The notes below the pieces were generated by a model. It was given only the letters and a program-made list of their open reading frames with translations, did not search any database and was not told the DNA's origin. This document shows positions 43,786 through 58,040 of a stretch of 64,000 nucleotides of DNA, one piece after another; position 1 is the stretch's first letter, and every line of letters begins with the position of its first letter. The stretch comes from Diogma glabrata (taxonomy: Eukaryota; Arthropoda; Insecta; Diptera; Cylindrotomidae), in assembly GCA_963693315.1 (NCBI GenBank), contig OY856186.1, positions 96,390,943 through 96,454,942 on the forward strand, read 5' to 3'. Made by a program: the position numbers and the translations under genes.

Positions 43786-46020
43786 TTAACAAAAAGTGTT
43801 GTGTTATAGGGTTTACAATATGTGTCACAACAAAACATAAATACCTTTAAAGACGCAGGTTCCAAAACAACTTGCGCTTTAAGGTGTTGATGAACGTGTT
43901 TTTTAAACCTCTGCGGATTGAAACCACCTGAGACTATGGATTCCGGCAAACTATTCCATTTGTATGCAGTTTGGACAAAGAAGTCTTTCTGCGATCTGCC
44001 AGTATGACAGCGCGGGATCTCGACCGTTTGACTGGTTGCATTAGCCGATTGCCGAGTGGAACGGGGGTAAGAATAAGTTTGAGATATGATGCTGCTGATT
44101 TCATCTGAGCACTGTTGATGACGATATTTGTAAAAAACAATGAGGTCAGCAACAGTGCGACGATGTTGTAGGGAATCAAGTTTTGATGTCAAATCTCGAT
44201 TACCCACAATTCGTAAAGCCCGCTTTTGAACAGAGTCCAAGATAGCCAAGATGGAGACAGAAGCAGCACCCCAAACTTGACAACAGTACTCCATACAGGG
44301 ACGAACATAGGACTTACAAACATGGAGCAATTGGTATGGAGTGAAAAAATGTTGGCATCTATTTAGGAGGCCGAGTTTTCTAGACGCGCTTTTTGCCATC
44401 GCCATTACATGATCGTTCCAGAGTAGGTCATTTGAAACTGTGACACCCAATAAACGAATGTTTTTACATTGGTTCATCATACATACTAAAAAAAATAACT
44501 TTGGGGAACTCGGTATTTGGAAACAATCAACAACTGTGTTTTGGTAGAATTGAAATTGACCAGGTTTTGGTCACCCCAATCGGTGGCTTTTTTTAGGTCT
44601 TGACTTACGCTTATGGCAGCATCTCTCCGAGTGGGATAAATTCGTTCGTGCATTTTACCTTTTGAAGAGGGAGACTTGAACGACTTGTGCAGAGTACTAT
44701 CATCTGCAAAACTATTTATTGGGTTCTGGGGATTTTCAGCAATTCGTTTATATAAATCAAAAATAGGGTTGGGGACAATACTGAGTCTGAGGTACACCAG
44801 CGTTAATTAGTTTAGACTCAGACGAAAATCCGTCTAAGGAGACTGAAATGTATCGGTTATATATAGAAAACTTTGAATCAGCTTCACAACATTGGGATGA
44901 AAACCATACGCAACGAGCTTGTTGATTAAGTTGGCATGCCAGGCTCAATCGAATTCCTTGGAGATGTTCAAAGCGATAACGTATGTTTCACCACATTTAT
45001 CAAGTATACTGTTCCAACAATGCGCTACATAGTTAATAGATCGGTAGTTGATCTTTTGTTTCGAAAAGCGTTTTGGCTGTCGGCTATTCAACGATTTACT
45101 TCCAGAAATTTTGAAATGGGTCTATTAATATAATGCTCGTAGACTTTGGATAGTACCGGTAGTAAAGCTATTAGCATATAATTTGAGATATCGGATTTTG
45201 GTTCCCTTTTGGGGACGGGCTTGACATTTACCAACTTCCAGCACGAGGGAAATATACCAGATTTGTTGGATTTGTAGAATATCTAAATCAAAGTTGGTGC
45301 AAGTTCTTTAGAAAAGGTTTTTAAAATAATGGGTGGAATGTTGACCATTCCTGTTGATGTTTAACCACTTTAAAGTTTAGCGACTATTTTGGGTTTGAAG
45401 TGGAGTTCATTCATATTAACTCCTGAAGACTGGATTTGGGGTATTTCCTTAGAAGTTTCCAAAACAGTGGACTTCAAAGCAAAGTTCAGCGTTCAGCAAA
45501 CAAGTTAGCTTTTCTTGCGGGATCATTGACGATTGAATCACCATCAATAATAAGGGGAATAGAAGATTTTGTACCAGAATTTAAAGAATTAATGACACTG
45601 TAGAAACTTTTGTCAGAAATAGACATATATGTAAGTTTTGAAGCTTTCGCTCTGTCAATTTCAGACTTTTCGTTTGAGATAATCCCTTATATGATCTACG
45701 TTTGTTTCTAAGTGCCGCTTTGGCATGCTTTCGAATACAAGTATTTTCGATTGGGTTTTACTATGGAAAAAGGAACGAATTTTTTCATAGCAAATTGGAT
45801 GGTTTCTGTAAAGTTTTGAGCAGAAACATATACATTGTCAGTGTAAAAACATTGACGGTCGAAAGGGAAACCATGGAAGAAGTTTTGAAGACTACTCTTA
45901 TCCATTTTTGAGTAGTGAAATATTTTACGGCGTTTGGGAGCTGTACTTTTAAGTAAAGCAGTTTTGATAACTGATGAAATTAAATAATGATCAGCATTTC
46001 CAATACTACCTTTCGCGACA
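43786..46020 (-). pseudogene. Non-LTR retrotransposon, RT region, inserted in the array
   Basis: Reading on the minus strand from 46020: IGNADHYLISSVIK and FPFDRQCFYTDNV (linker), AMKKFVPFSIVKPNRK, SFYSVINSLNSGTKSS, SCWKLVNVKPVPKRGPKS (start of RT), LLPVLSKVYEHYINRPISKF, AGVPQ (frame broken where QGSVLSPTLF is expected), NSFADDSTLH (catalytic aspartates, 44700), WGDQNLVNFNSTKTQLL, then an intact 240-codon tail (44480-43758) with LLGVTVSNDLLWNDHV, SYVRPCMEYCCQVWG and WNSLPESIVSGGFNPQRF. The endonuclease is absent (5' truncation). The element is sister to 24480-26224. Several stops and frame changes. Confidence 0.88.
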
Positions 46021-46490
46021 AATTTTTTGAATAAATTAAAATTTTTGATTTTGTAATAATTTCTGGAATATTTTTAGAATTTTGAAAAAAGTTTAAATTT
46101 TAGATTTTATTATAATTTTTAGAATATTTTTGGATTTCTGAATGAAATATGAATTTGTGATTTTGTAATATTTCTCAAAACGCTAAATGGACAGATATTG
46201 AGTAGTTTGCTGAGTATCATTTTTGCACTAAATTATGTTAATATATGATCTGTTATAATTTTCCGGCAACGAATTGATGTTTCGTGTTCGTTTTGTAATA
46301 AATTTCTAAACTGAGATAAAATAATTGTACTTTTACAAAGAGTTTTATGTTTAATATACATCGCTGGCCGCTGCCGACAACTAAAAACAATGGCCTCATA
46401 AAAGTTTAATGCCGAAAACTATATCAAAATCCTTAATCAAAACCGAAGTCTTGATATCTCAAAGCTTCTAGATTTCAGCCACTTCATATT
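46021..46490 (-). repeat. Minisatellite repeat family, reverse copy, outer part
   Basis: Array units, then the family leader in reverse (TGATCTGTTATAATTTTCCG, ATACATCGCTGGCC, TTGATATCTCAAAGC). It completes the copy begun at 40130. Confidence 0.75.
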
Positions 46491-47535
46491 TTTCTACTTA
46501 GCAATCATAGTCTACTTGAACAGCTTATATTTTTTAATCCACCAAATGAGTAACATCATAACATAATATATCAATTTGAAGCCCACACAAAGCACTACCC
46601 GTTGTTCAATTAACTTTAATGAAATCATGGGATATAATTGTAATCAATTTAATATCAGCTTTTATGTTGTTGATTTATAAATTGAGATAAAACACGAAGC
46701 AATGACGTCAGAATTCAGATGATAAAAATTAAAAATTAGAAAAAAGAAAAATAGTTAATAGAAAAGTTCCATTTTCAACACAAGCTCTTATGTATTTTTA
46801 TTTCATTTTGTTTGATTTGCATTTTTAGCTATTGTGCTTTTTTGTATTTGTTTTTTTATTTGATTGTCGCGTTCTATTCTAAGGACAACTGCTTTATTTG
46901 CTTACGTCTACAAAAGTATATTTATATAACTATACAAATTGAAAAGAGTGGAAATTATGATATAGGGTGTCCGTTTAAAAACGCTTTCGAAATTTAAAGC
47001 AATAAAAACCACAATAAGAAATTCGTTCATAAATGGAAATACCTATTATTTTGTTGAATTGAAAAATTACCTTGAACAGCAAGAATGATAGCGTCTATCT
47101 GTGTTTCTCCAATTTAATATGTTATTGCCACCTTGAAAAATAAAACAATTTGAGATTGAATAAAATCGAGTTTGTTGCGTGTTTAAAAGGACATCCTATC
47201 TATATAAGTCTATCTATCTAGGACACCCTATCTATAATGTAATTCGACAAAATTATGATTAGTTAGCTTATTGATTTTTGAAGCTGTCGATATATATATA
47301 TATAGATATATGAAAATAATATTATATTTAATTGAAAACGAAAAGTTTGTGATTGTCTCTAGTGGTTTCTCGCTCGCGCTATATAGTTGAGCTCAAATGT
47401 TTCCTCCATATTACTTCAGTCTAAAAAATCTAAGTATTACAATATCGAGTCCAAAGTGAAAATCTTACCCATACTTTTTTTGGTATTACTCGACGCTAGG
47501 TCTTAACGATTTTGAGACAGCAAAAAAAACGTCCG
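46491..47535. other. AT-rich non-coding DNA
   Basis: No gene seen; a small TA tract lies at 47289-47305, and a GGTGTCC/GGACACCC inverted pair at 46964-47227 may mark a decayed insertion. Confidence 0.35.
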
Positions 47536-47539
47536 TCTG

Positions 47540-48320
47540 TATGCCGGCCGCCACAGTTGACGAAAACTACTGGAGCGATTTCTAATAATAGGTAATGTTA
47601 ATGGTAAGAGCCGAAATGTGGATGGGCTCGATAACTGTACCGGAAATGTGTAAAAAAAGCAAATTTTCAGATTTTTTTGCTAGAATTATTTCTAGAATTT
47701 TGAAAAGAAATTGATTTTATGATTTTATTAAAATTAAAATTTTTTAAATATTTTTAGGATTATGAAAAAGGTTTGAATTTTTGATTTTGTAATATTCTCT
47801 TGAATATTTTTTTAATTTTGAAGAAAGTTGGAATTTTTGATTTTATTATAATTTTTGGAGTCTTGGAATAAGTTTGAATTTATGATTTTGTTATAATTTT
47901 TTTATTTCAATACAATGCAGGCTTTTTTAAAAAAAAATTAAATTAATTATTTGTATAACATGAAATGTAATTGAACATAAAATTGGTAGATAATGGGTTG
48001 TATGGTTTTGAAAAGTTGAAATTGCTGAACGCTATATGGAGAGGTTTTTGTGTAGTTTGCTGAGTGTATCATCTTTTCGCTAAATTAAGTTAATTTATGG
48101 TCTGTTATAATTTTCCGGCAACTTGTTGATGTTTCGTGTTAGTTTTGTAATAAATTTTTAACTGAAATAAAAAAACACTTGTGCTATGCAAGAATTTTTT
48201 GTTTGATATGCATCGCTGCCCAAAACTAAAAACAATGTCCTCATAAAATGTCCTTTTGCTGAAAATTGTATAAGAAACCTTAGCCCAGACCGAATTCTGG
48301 ATATCTCAGAGCCTTGAGAT
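47540..48320 (-). repeat. Minisatellite repeat family, second reverse copy
   Basis: CTGTACCGGAAATGTG, array units (ATTTTATTATAATTTTTGG), then the reverse leader (GGTCTGTTATAATTTTCCGG, ATGCATCGCTGCCCAAAAC, GGATATCTCAGAGCC). Shorter array than at 35640. Confidence 0.75.
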
Positions 48321-50072
<1,752 letters not shown>

Positions 50073-50512
50073 TAACATGCCTGCATGGCTGGTTTTAATT
50101 TACATTTTAGGAAATAATTTACATGCGTTTAATTTTAAATTAAATAATTTCAATTTATTATTTGCATATAAATTATAAAATATGTGCGCAAGAAATTTTT
50201 TAGTGAAGGTAATAACAACAATCTCGTTAAACAAACAGGCCCTTTCAATAATTAATTTTATTGATTTAAAAAAATTATTATATTTTTTATTTCTCTCTTT
50301 ATTCGTGTTTCATTTAGATTTATCGATATTTAAATTTAATTTTTCATAATATTGAAAAAATTATGGGAAAAAGTTTCAATTTAACAGTGAAGCGAATCGT
50401 TTCAAATTAAATAATTGACATAAAATAATTTGTTTAAAATACGGTAATTAATATAAACGAGTGCTTATTAATTTTTTTCAACTTGTAAAATTTTTGATTT
50501 TGCAACTGGTAT

Positions 50513-51713
50513 ATGTGGGGAAATAATACTAAGAGGAGTCGCGACTTCTCTGAAGATGAAGCAAAATTAATTAATAAATTCCCCAAGGTTGAGGAATACG
50601 TGATAAAAATGAGTCATAACTCTCAACAAACTTTAAAACTAACTAGCACATCTACAAAAGGCTCTAAAGGGCTGAATAACATGTCACAAACCCAAAGTCC
50701 AAAACCGGATAGCTGTAATCAGTCAAAAACAATCAGTCAACTCAAATCAAAATTAACATTCCAGTTCATAATCGTTTTAATCTTATTGATAATAATATGA
50801 TGGATGACGTCACAGATATTGACGACAAAATAAATCAACATAATACAGTTACTAATAAAAAAAAAATCATACCTACAATAATATTAAAAGAAATTTCAAC
50901 TTTTGATGCGCATGCATTAATTAAAAATATTAATGGGCCCGATTCAGTAAAATCTTTTATCGAAAATTTCTGTTATTTTTTTATTTTTTGTATGAAATTT
51001 TATAACGGGAAAATAAAATTTCATACAAAAAATAAAAGAATAAAAGAAATTTTCGATAAAAGATTTTACTGAATCGGGCCCATCACAAAATACAAATTAA
51101 AGTTTATGTCTGTGGGAAATAAGGTACTTCTGGAAAACGACAAAGATTATAATGAACTAATTGCTGCACTGAAAAGGAACACTAAAACCCATTACTTGTT
51201 TGAAAAAAAAAAAAAAAAGAAAACAAACTTATTAAGCTTGTTCTCTGATCCGGACTGCCAAATTGGAGCATAACAGATATTGAAACAGCGTTGAAAGACG
51301 AAAGAGTAGATCAACCATCTGAAATTAAGAAATTTAATATTAAAAATCAACGATACATCGATCAAATGACGTATCTTTTATACTTTAAGCCTGGTACAAC
51401 AAATATTGCAAAACTTCGTCAAACAAAACATATATATAATGTGATGGTACAGTGGAACAATTATATTAACAGGCGATCTAGTCCCACCCAGTGTAGAAAT
51501 TGCCAGCTTTACGGTCATGGAGATAAACATTGTAATCTGCCATCGAAATGCATGTATTGCAGCAACCAGCAGCTCACAACAGAATGCCCACAACAATCTA
51601 GTCTAAGTGAACCTGTGATATTAAAATGCGCCAATTGCTCACAATCACATAAATCCAATATTGGAATGCGCAAAGCATTTCCAATAAAATTAATCAAATT
51701 TATTATTTTTTAA
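50513..51713 (+). pseudogene. Jockey ORF1 (Gag-like, zinc knuckles)
   Basis: Pieces in order: MWGNNTKRSRDFSEDEAK; FIIVLILLIII; IIPTIILKEISTFDAH (about 50860); the palindromic insertion; LMSVGNKVLLENDKDYNELI; WNITDIETALKDERVDQPS; and TQCRNCQLYGHGDKHC, a CX2CX4HX4C zinc knuckle. The second (CMYCSNQQLTTEC) has Q for the usual H, and a third (CANCSQSHKSN) is partial. In Jockey elements ORF1 binds RNA and localises the particle. A poly-A run (51207-51220) and other indels break the frame at least three times. Confidence 0.8.
50935..51081. mobile_element. 147-bp palindromic MITE inside Jockey ORF1
   Basis: GGGCCCGATTCAGTAAAATC and its complement terminate two matched arms (CGAAAATTTCT, TTTTTGTATGAAATTTTAT) around a loop AACGGGAAA. 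It interrupts the ORF1 frame between KNIN and the segment resumed near 51082. The target duplication is short, perhaps AT. Confidence 0.8.
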
Positions 51714-51724
51714 ATATAAATAAA

Positions 51725-52700
51725 ATAGACATTTTCTTGGTGAACGAAACATGGCTAAGGCCTAATTTGAAACTCTTAAAAAATATGTGGGGAAATATAT
51801 CTGCTATAGAATGTATGGGGGAAATATATCTGCTATAGAAATATATCTGCTATAGAAAATATGTGGGGAAATATATCTGCTATAGATCTGCTATAGAAAT
51901 TATAGACAACAACCAGGTGGCGGTGTAGAAATTTTCATAAAACGAAACATAAGACATTCACTACTACCTAGTTTTGACACATCAGTTATTGAATCATTAA
52001 AGGCTTAAAAGTTTTTACACAGCACGGTGAGATAAATATTGTTTCCTGCTATTTTCCAGGTACTAAGATTAATGATGGCAAAATTCAGCAATTTAAAAAG
52101 CATTTACGTAAAATAGCAAATAGTCAAAATAGCTTCGTTATATGTGGAGACTTTAACAGTCGTCATAAATTATGGAACTGTCGAAGATCAAGCCGAGCTG
52201 GAAATGCTATGTATGACGAAATGTCAAGAGGTAGATTAAACATAAGTTTTCCAAAACTTCTTATTTTCCGAATTCTAGTCGAGGCAACCCATCGACACTT
52301 GATATTACTTTGCACCATATTCCACACCTTATTTCTCAGCCGGTTGCCAAAACTGAGTTGTCTTCCGACCAGTTGTATTCCCTTGCTAAACACTTCTCCA
52401 AATATAAGTGCAACTTCATCGATGCGTTACAATTTTAATAAAGCTAAATGGGTTTCTCTTTATTTATTCTTTAAAGCCAAAACTAATATTTTTGAAATCG
52501 AAAATCGAATTAATTCTCCAGAAGGCATAGATGAGGAAGTAAAACGGTTAACAAATCTGGGTTTTGAAGCCCAAGAAAAATTTGTACCCAAACAAAAGCT
52601 TAAATTTCAAGAGTCTCCAATCCCTAATGAAATCATACAGCAAATTAAAATAAGAAATTGTTTTCATCGTCAATCGCAAAGAACAACTTTCTATCACTAA
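51725..52700 (+). pseudogene. Jockey ORF2: AP endonuclease domain
   Basis: IDIFLVNETWLRPNLKLL (51727) is the motif containing the catalytic glutamate of APE-type endonucleases, followed by an internal tandem duplication (51790-51900), then GGGVEIFIKRNIRHS, INIVSCYFPGT and the hallmark VICGDFNSRHKLWNC (52140) with metal-binding aspartate and asparagine. The endonuclease nicks target DNA to prime reverse transcription. Frames shift repeatedly. Confidence 0.8.
51775..51905 (+). repeat. Short tandem duplication in the endonuclease region
   Basis: GGGGAAATATATCTGCTATAG recurs four or five times with units of varied length between 51790 and 51895, splitting the endonuclease frame. Confidence 0.85.
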
Positions 52701-52939
52701 CATCAGGAATAAACGCTGTGGGAAATTATTAGAAACAATAAAACCCGGATATCATAAATTATGGCATCTTAACAAAATTGTCGGTAAACCTTCCAAAAAA
52801 ATTCCCCATTAAATTCTCAGAATAAAATCCTCTTAACAACTTCAGAAAAATGTAACGCAATCGGTGAAGTTTTTTACCAAGCACATGTCATTAACCAAAA
52901 TATACATGACCCAGAGACGAAAAAGCAATTTTAAATACT

Positions 52940-54292
52940 AAAACTCTTATTAGTTCATTTACTTCATGGAAAATCGATGAAATCACAAACCACAGGGAGC
53001 TGTTAACAATAGTAAAAAGACTACGAAATATAAAAGCTTGCAGGAGCGATAGTATTCATAATCAAGTTTTAAAACGAAGTCCTAAAAATTTATTTGTAGT
53101 GTAGCTCTTGCTTTCATTTTCAACGCATGCATGATAATAGGATATTTTCCATCCGCTTGGAAAAACGCAAATGTTATAGCAATTTACAAACCTAAAAAGG
53201 ATCTCACTGGTCCAACAAGCTACCGATCAATAAGTTTGTTAAGTGGCATTAGGAACATTTTCGAAAAAATAATCTATGCTCGACTTAATAAGTTTGTTTC
53301 AAGCAAAAACATAATACCACAAGAACAATTTGGTTTCAGCACAGGCCACTCAACAAATCATCAATTGTTAGGAGTGACTAAACTAATAAAACACAAAATC
53401 AATAACAGACAATCAGTGGGAATACTGTTGCTAGATATCAAAAAGGCATTCAACGGTATATGGCATGACGGTCTTCTTCGCAAATTATTCAACATCCAAA
53501 CACCTATCTATCTTGTAAAAATCATGTCAATATTGAAGGAACAAAATCCAAAAATTTCGCAGTTCCTTCGGGAACTCCACAAGGAGCAGTGCTTAGTCCA
53601 TTGCTCTATAATATCTACACTGCCGATCTGCAACGATCTAGCGATTGTGAATACTCACTCTTCGCTGATGACACAGCTATCTGGACATCTTCTGAAGATC
53701 TAGACTATATCGTCAATAAACTTGAAGTAGCAATTAATGAAGTCGATTATTTATTTAATCGATGGAAAATAAGGGTCAATGTTGACAAATATGAAACATG
53801 TTTCTTTACACGCAAGCGAAAAGTACTAAGCCTTCCCAGCAGGAATATAGTTATAAACGGTAAAACCATCCCATGGTCAAATAGTTTAAAGTAACACTTG
53901 ATAAAAGACCAAAATTCTCGGATCATATTTCTGAAAGAATTAATAACATGGGAAATTTAATAAAAATGCTTTATCCCTTTATAAACAGAAACTCGAAATT
54001 AAATGTGAAAAATAAATTGATCATTTTCAAATCCGTGATAATACCAAGACTAATATACGGTATGCCGGTATGGGAATGCTGTGCAAAAACTCATAGACTT
54101 AAACTTAAAAGGACACAAAATAAAATATTTAAAATTATTTATAACAAACCATGGCACTATTCTACCTACAAGTTACACAAGTTACAGAACCTCGGTCTTG
54201 TAGAAACATATATTAGCAAACGCAAAAATAAATTTTATCAAAACTTAAATAATCTTGATAACTCATTGGTGAATGAGATTCTACAACCCTAG
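52940..54292 (+). pseudogene. Jockey ORF2: reverse transcriptase
   Basis: PSAWKNANVIAIYKPKKD (53145) opens the RT; SYRSISLLSGIRNIFEKII, QEQFGFSTGHSTNHQLL and LLLDIKKAFNGIWHDGLL carry the fingers and the first catalytic aspartate (LDIKKAF). After a frame change the PQGAVLSPLLYNIYTADL line and LFADDTAIW (catalytic DD, 53665) follow, then WKIRVNVDKYETCFF and a C-terminal domain (IIPRLIYGMPVWECC, RTQNKIFKIIYNKPW) to the stop at 54290-54292. Two frame changes near 53540-53590 and 53890. The RT copies element RNA at the nicked target. Confidence 0.92.
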
Positions 54293-54324
54293 TCAACTTC
54301 GTTCACCAAGAAAATCCTTAATTA

Positions 54325-54390
54325 ATTTTAGTTATTAGGTTAAATAGTTGTAGTTATTAGGTTAAGTAGTTGTAGTTATTATAATTATAG
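54325..54390 (+). repeat. Jockey 3' tail repeats
   Basis: TAGTTGTAGTTATTAGGTTAA recurs three times directly after the RT, as is common at Jockey 3' ends. Confidence 0.7.
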
Positions 54391-54914
54391 AAAGGTTTTT
54401 TCATACAAATTTTCCTACATTGTATCATACTATAAAAAACAAAATTAATTCATAAACATTCCAATATTTATACTATAAAGCTGAAAAGAAATAATAAAAT
54501 TTTGTTTCTACTTTAAGCTACGAAAATGCCATTTAAATATAGAGTAAAATCTATGTGAAAGTGAAACTTTTTGTAACTAGTGACTGAAAATTTTTTATCA
54601 CTAGTAAGTGAAAATAAATAAGTTTCGGTAGCCGCCTACTGATGGTGGTTAAAACCAAATATTTAAAAATAATAATTTTAAAAGTTATCTATAAAATTAA
54701 AAATAGGCAATTTTCATTTATTTATGAAGTATTAACGCGTATGTTAAACATAATATATAATATGTTACTGTAATTTACCCCATAGAAAACATCAAAATCA
54801 TAAATTGTAATACAAAGATATATAACTATTTCCAACAATTTGCATGTATTTTTACATGGTAAATAAGAATATGTTATACATTAAGCAAAATATACTCATC
54901 AATACTTCATCAAA
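54391..54914. other. AT-rich DNA with a foldback-family fragment
   Basis: GGTAGCCGCCTACTGATGG followed by TGGTTAAAACCAAATATTT at about 54628-54665 is a relative of the foldback that follows (GTTCGCCTACAGGTGGTGG). No gene seen. Confidence 0.5.
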
Positions 54915-55372
54915 TTGTCTAATTGTAACAAAATGTGTAATGTTATAAATATTTGTTAAAATATTATTTTAAATATTTGGTTTTAACCTCCACCTGTAGG
55001 CGAACACCGGAACACAATTTAAAACTTGTTGCATAAAAATTGACAACATTATTTCTATTAGCTGGCAATATTTTATAAAATTCCTATTTAAACATTTAAA
55101 ATTTGTTCGTTTCCTTGTCAAGTGACGTTATTTATATGATTGATTGTATAAATAACGTCACTTGACAAGGAAACGAACAAATTTTAAATAGGAATTTTAT
55201 AAAATATTGCCAGCTAATAGAAATTATATAGTCAATTTTTATTAGTGCGCAATAAGTTTTAAATTGTGTTCCGGTGTTCGCCTACAGGTGGTGGTTGAAA
55301 CCAAATATTTGAAATAATATTTTAAAAAATATTTATAACATTACACATTTTATTACAATTAGACAATTTGAT
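54915..55372. mobile_element. 458-bp foldback element
   Basis: ATCAAATTGTCTAATTGTAA on the left is mirrored at 55352-55372; arms include CCTGTAGGCGAACACCGG and TGACGTTATTTATA and meet at a short centre near 55140 (TGATTGATTG). It ends immediately before the (TA)n tract. A single-arm relative is at 55795-55845. Confidence 0.88.
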
Positions 55373-55378
55373 GTGAAG

Positions 55379-55647
<269 letters not shown>

Positions 55648-55974
55648 GATTTCAAAAAGTAAGTTTTATTTAAATAACCAATAAAATTAAATCAAATTAA
55701 TTTTATTATATACGGTGCATTTAAAACAAAACTGAAAAGATAGTTTTTAAAGTTATGTCTTTGCAAAATTAGATTTATATTTTCGAACTATTTGCTATTG
55801 TCTTCCATCTGTAGGCGAACGCTGGCATACAATAAAAACAATATTTTACAGTGTTAAAAATTATATATAAATACAATATTGCTATTTAGGTTTCCACTGT
55901 CAAAATTAGCTATGTCATCTTGTTAGTTTTTAGTCGGAGAATTTCTAAATATTATCATTTATATTTCTAAGCGT

Positions 55975-56095
55975 AGAAAAAATAGCGTTTTATACGCGTG
56001 GTGAAAACCTTTTTGCGTTCCTGAATTTATTCGAAACCGTCCAGTCACGCAAAAAGAGACGTTTTCACCACTTGTTGAAAAATCTACTATTAATG
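55975..56095. repeat. Hairpin of the Crypton-flank type
   Basis: GTAGAAAAAATAGCGTTTTA leads into GGTGAAAACCTTTTTGCG, mirrored by CGCAAAAAGAGACGTTTTCACC. The leading line is shared with 35290-35315 beside the Crypton. Confidence 0.6.
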
Positions 56096-56099
56096 TACT

Positions 56100-56930
56100 C
56101 TTAAAAATTGTAATATTTTCATAATAATAAAATATATCAATAATATGTCAAAAAAAAAATTATAGAAAATTTGTATTATTTTCTACACATAATACAAATA
56201 TTCAAAATTTTTGATTTCTGATATTTTGACTTTTAAATTGTATCATTGTATCAAATATGAAATCTACCTAAAAAATGGAAGCATCCTTTACAAATACAAT
56301 CACACTTATACATTTTCAATTTATAACTTAAATAAACGACCGCTATCTTCATGTATAAAAATGTTTGTCGGGTTTGATACGGTTGAGAGGACTTATTAAG
56401 TTCTTAGGATATGATAAGTACCTAGTAAGGTGTTAAAAACAGGCTTGTTTAGGTGTAAAGTAGTATTTTAAGAATAAGTTGTCTGTAAAGAGTTTTTTGA
56501 GATTGTAATTGTTAAATGTTAAATACATAGTGTTTTTAAATTTTGTAGGAGTTAATCGGTATTTTCGGAGATTGCCGAACGACAAAAGCGGACGATTTGA
56601 GGAAAAAGGCAGAACAACAGTTTTCGGACTCGTCAAGAACAGGCGCCTCAAGAATTATAAAATATAGCCCAGGGACTATAAGTTTATCGAGAATAAAACG
56701 ATTTTATTTACATGTAATTAAGGATTAAAAGAACTAAAATAGGTGCATTTGAGATTGTCTACTACTTAAATCGTACTTAAAGTTCGACTCGGGCTTATTT
56801 GGATGACCGCCACTTTAGAGTCAAATATATGATGATATTTGTTTCACATTGAAAAAGGTTGATGCAGGAGTTATGCAAACTTGCCTATCCTATACAAAAC
56901 AACTTTTGCAACCTTTGCAAATGATACTGC
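56100..56930. other. Non-coding DNA
   Basis: No gene or repeat recognised; slightly more GC-rich near 56570-56650, where a 72-codon minus frame has no domain. Confidence 0.35.
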
Positions 56931-56934
56931 AATT

Positions 56935-57400
56935 TCCCGGGTAGGAACTGCCAATGTTAAACAATGGGCCAGCCTCGAGCCAGTATTGGTGAGCTAAGCC
57001 TTGGCTAGTTAACTCCGGTTTTAGTCTGGACCAGTTGTAAATGCCTAAACTGAGCCAAGATTCAATTTATTATATTACACATTATTTGCCAGCTGGTTAC
57101 GCATTGTTATAGTGATTGTAAGTTTCATGAAATTTATATTTTTGAAATATTTCATGATATATTTAATTTATATTTCATGAAATATTTCAAAAAAGTTTTG
57201 TATGGGTGTTTTGTTAAGCCAGATTTTGCCTGATTTGCCAGAATTGGCCCAAGTCTGGTTTGCCATTCTTGGCCCCAGGACATCATTCCAAGCTTGGACC
57301 GAGCTTGGGCCGTTTGAAAATGTTAAGTCTGGCCCAAGCCCCAAATGCTGTGGCGCGAGCTTGGCCCAGACTAAGCCCATTAGCTAATTCTTACCCGGGT
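56935..57400. repeat. CCCGGGTA-ended element built of TTGGCCCAAGC words
   Basis: Starts TTTCCCGGGTAGGAAC and ends AATTCTTACCCGGGTTAG. Both halves are dense with imperfect GGCCCAAGC, GAGCTTGGGCC and CCAGTCTGG words, and the centre (57060-57200) holds an inverted ATGAAATATTTCA pair. The plan resembles the CTGATCAGG family: degenerate short words inside terminal sequences. The 61- and 70-codon frames are low-complexity shadows. Confidence 0.55.
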
Positions 57401-57404
57401 TAGA

Positions 57405-58040
57405 GCACCAGTAAAACCGGTATCAAACTGGAGTACGTTACTAATATAATCCCAAATTGGACAAAAAGATGGAAAATTAAGCTGAATGAAATAAAATCCA
57501 CCTATGTTAACTTCAGTAATCAAAAATTAAGCCGAATCCTTTTTAAAAGTAACTCAACACAAGTTGCTTATTGCAACCATTGCAACCAGCGAAGTACCTA
57601 CCTAGGGACGACATTGGATGCTAAATTGATGTGGAAGGAGCGTGTAAAAAAGAAAAATGTAGAACTGAATTTAAAATTCAGAAAGCTGTACTTTGCAGAT
57701 GTACTATCTATTCAAAACAAACCGCTTCTATATTGTCAGATATTGAAACCAGTGTGGACGAATAGTATCGAATATGGGGTTGTACTAAGAAAACTATCGC
57801 AAAAATTATACAATCGTTCTAAAACAAAATTCTGCGTTGCATTGCTATTGCCCCGTGGATCATCAGAAACCAACACCTCCATAAAGACCTAAAGATAGAG
57901 TTCGTCAATGATGAAATAAAAAACATGTAATTAAATACACGTGTTCGCAAACATGAAAGTATTAAAATACGTGAGCTACTGGATGTGCCTGCCAGCTGCT
58001 GACAGGAAGCTCCAAAACACAAAAATCAAGATATTCAATA
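57405..58040 (+). pseudogene. Jockey-type RT, C-terminal relic
   Basis: IPNWTKRWKIKLNEIKSTYV (57445-57505) is the line after the RT palm; then TYLGTTLDAKLMWKERV, LNLKFRKLYF, LYCQILKPVWTNSIEYG, and after frame changes APWIIRNQHLHKDLKIEF and VNDEIK, all in family order. At least two frame changes. It is a different subfamily from 50480-54390, closer to the form reading LLLYKTILKPIWTYGI. Confidence 0.85.

Larger units (their letters stand above)
50480..54390 (+). mobile_element. Jockey-clade non-LTR retrotransposon, near full length but broken
   Basis: ORF1 with zinc knuckles, APE-type endonuclease, reverse transcriptase and 3' tail occur in the canonical order on one strand. Stops and frame changes lie in every part, and a small palindromic insertion sits in ORF1. 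Components are given below. Confidence 0.88.
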
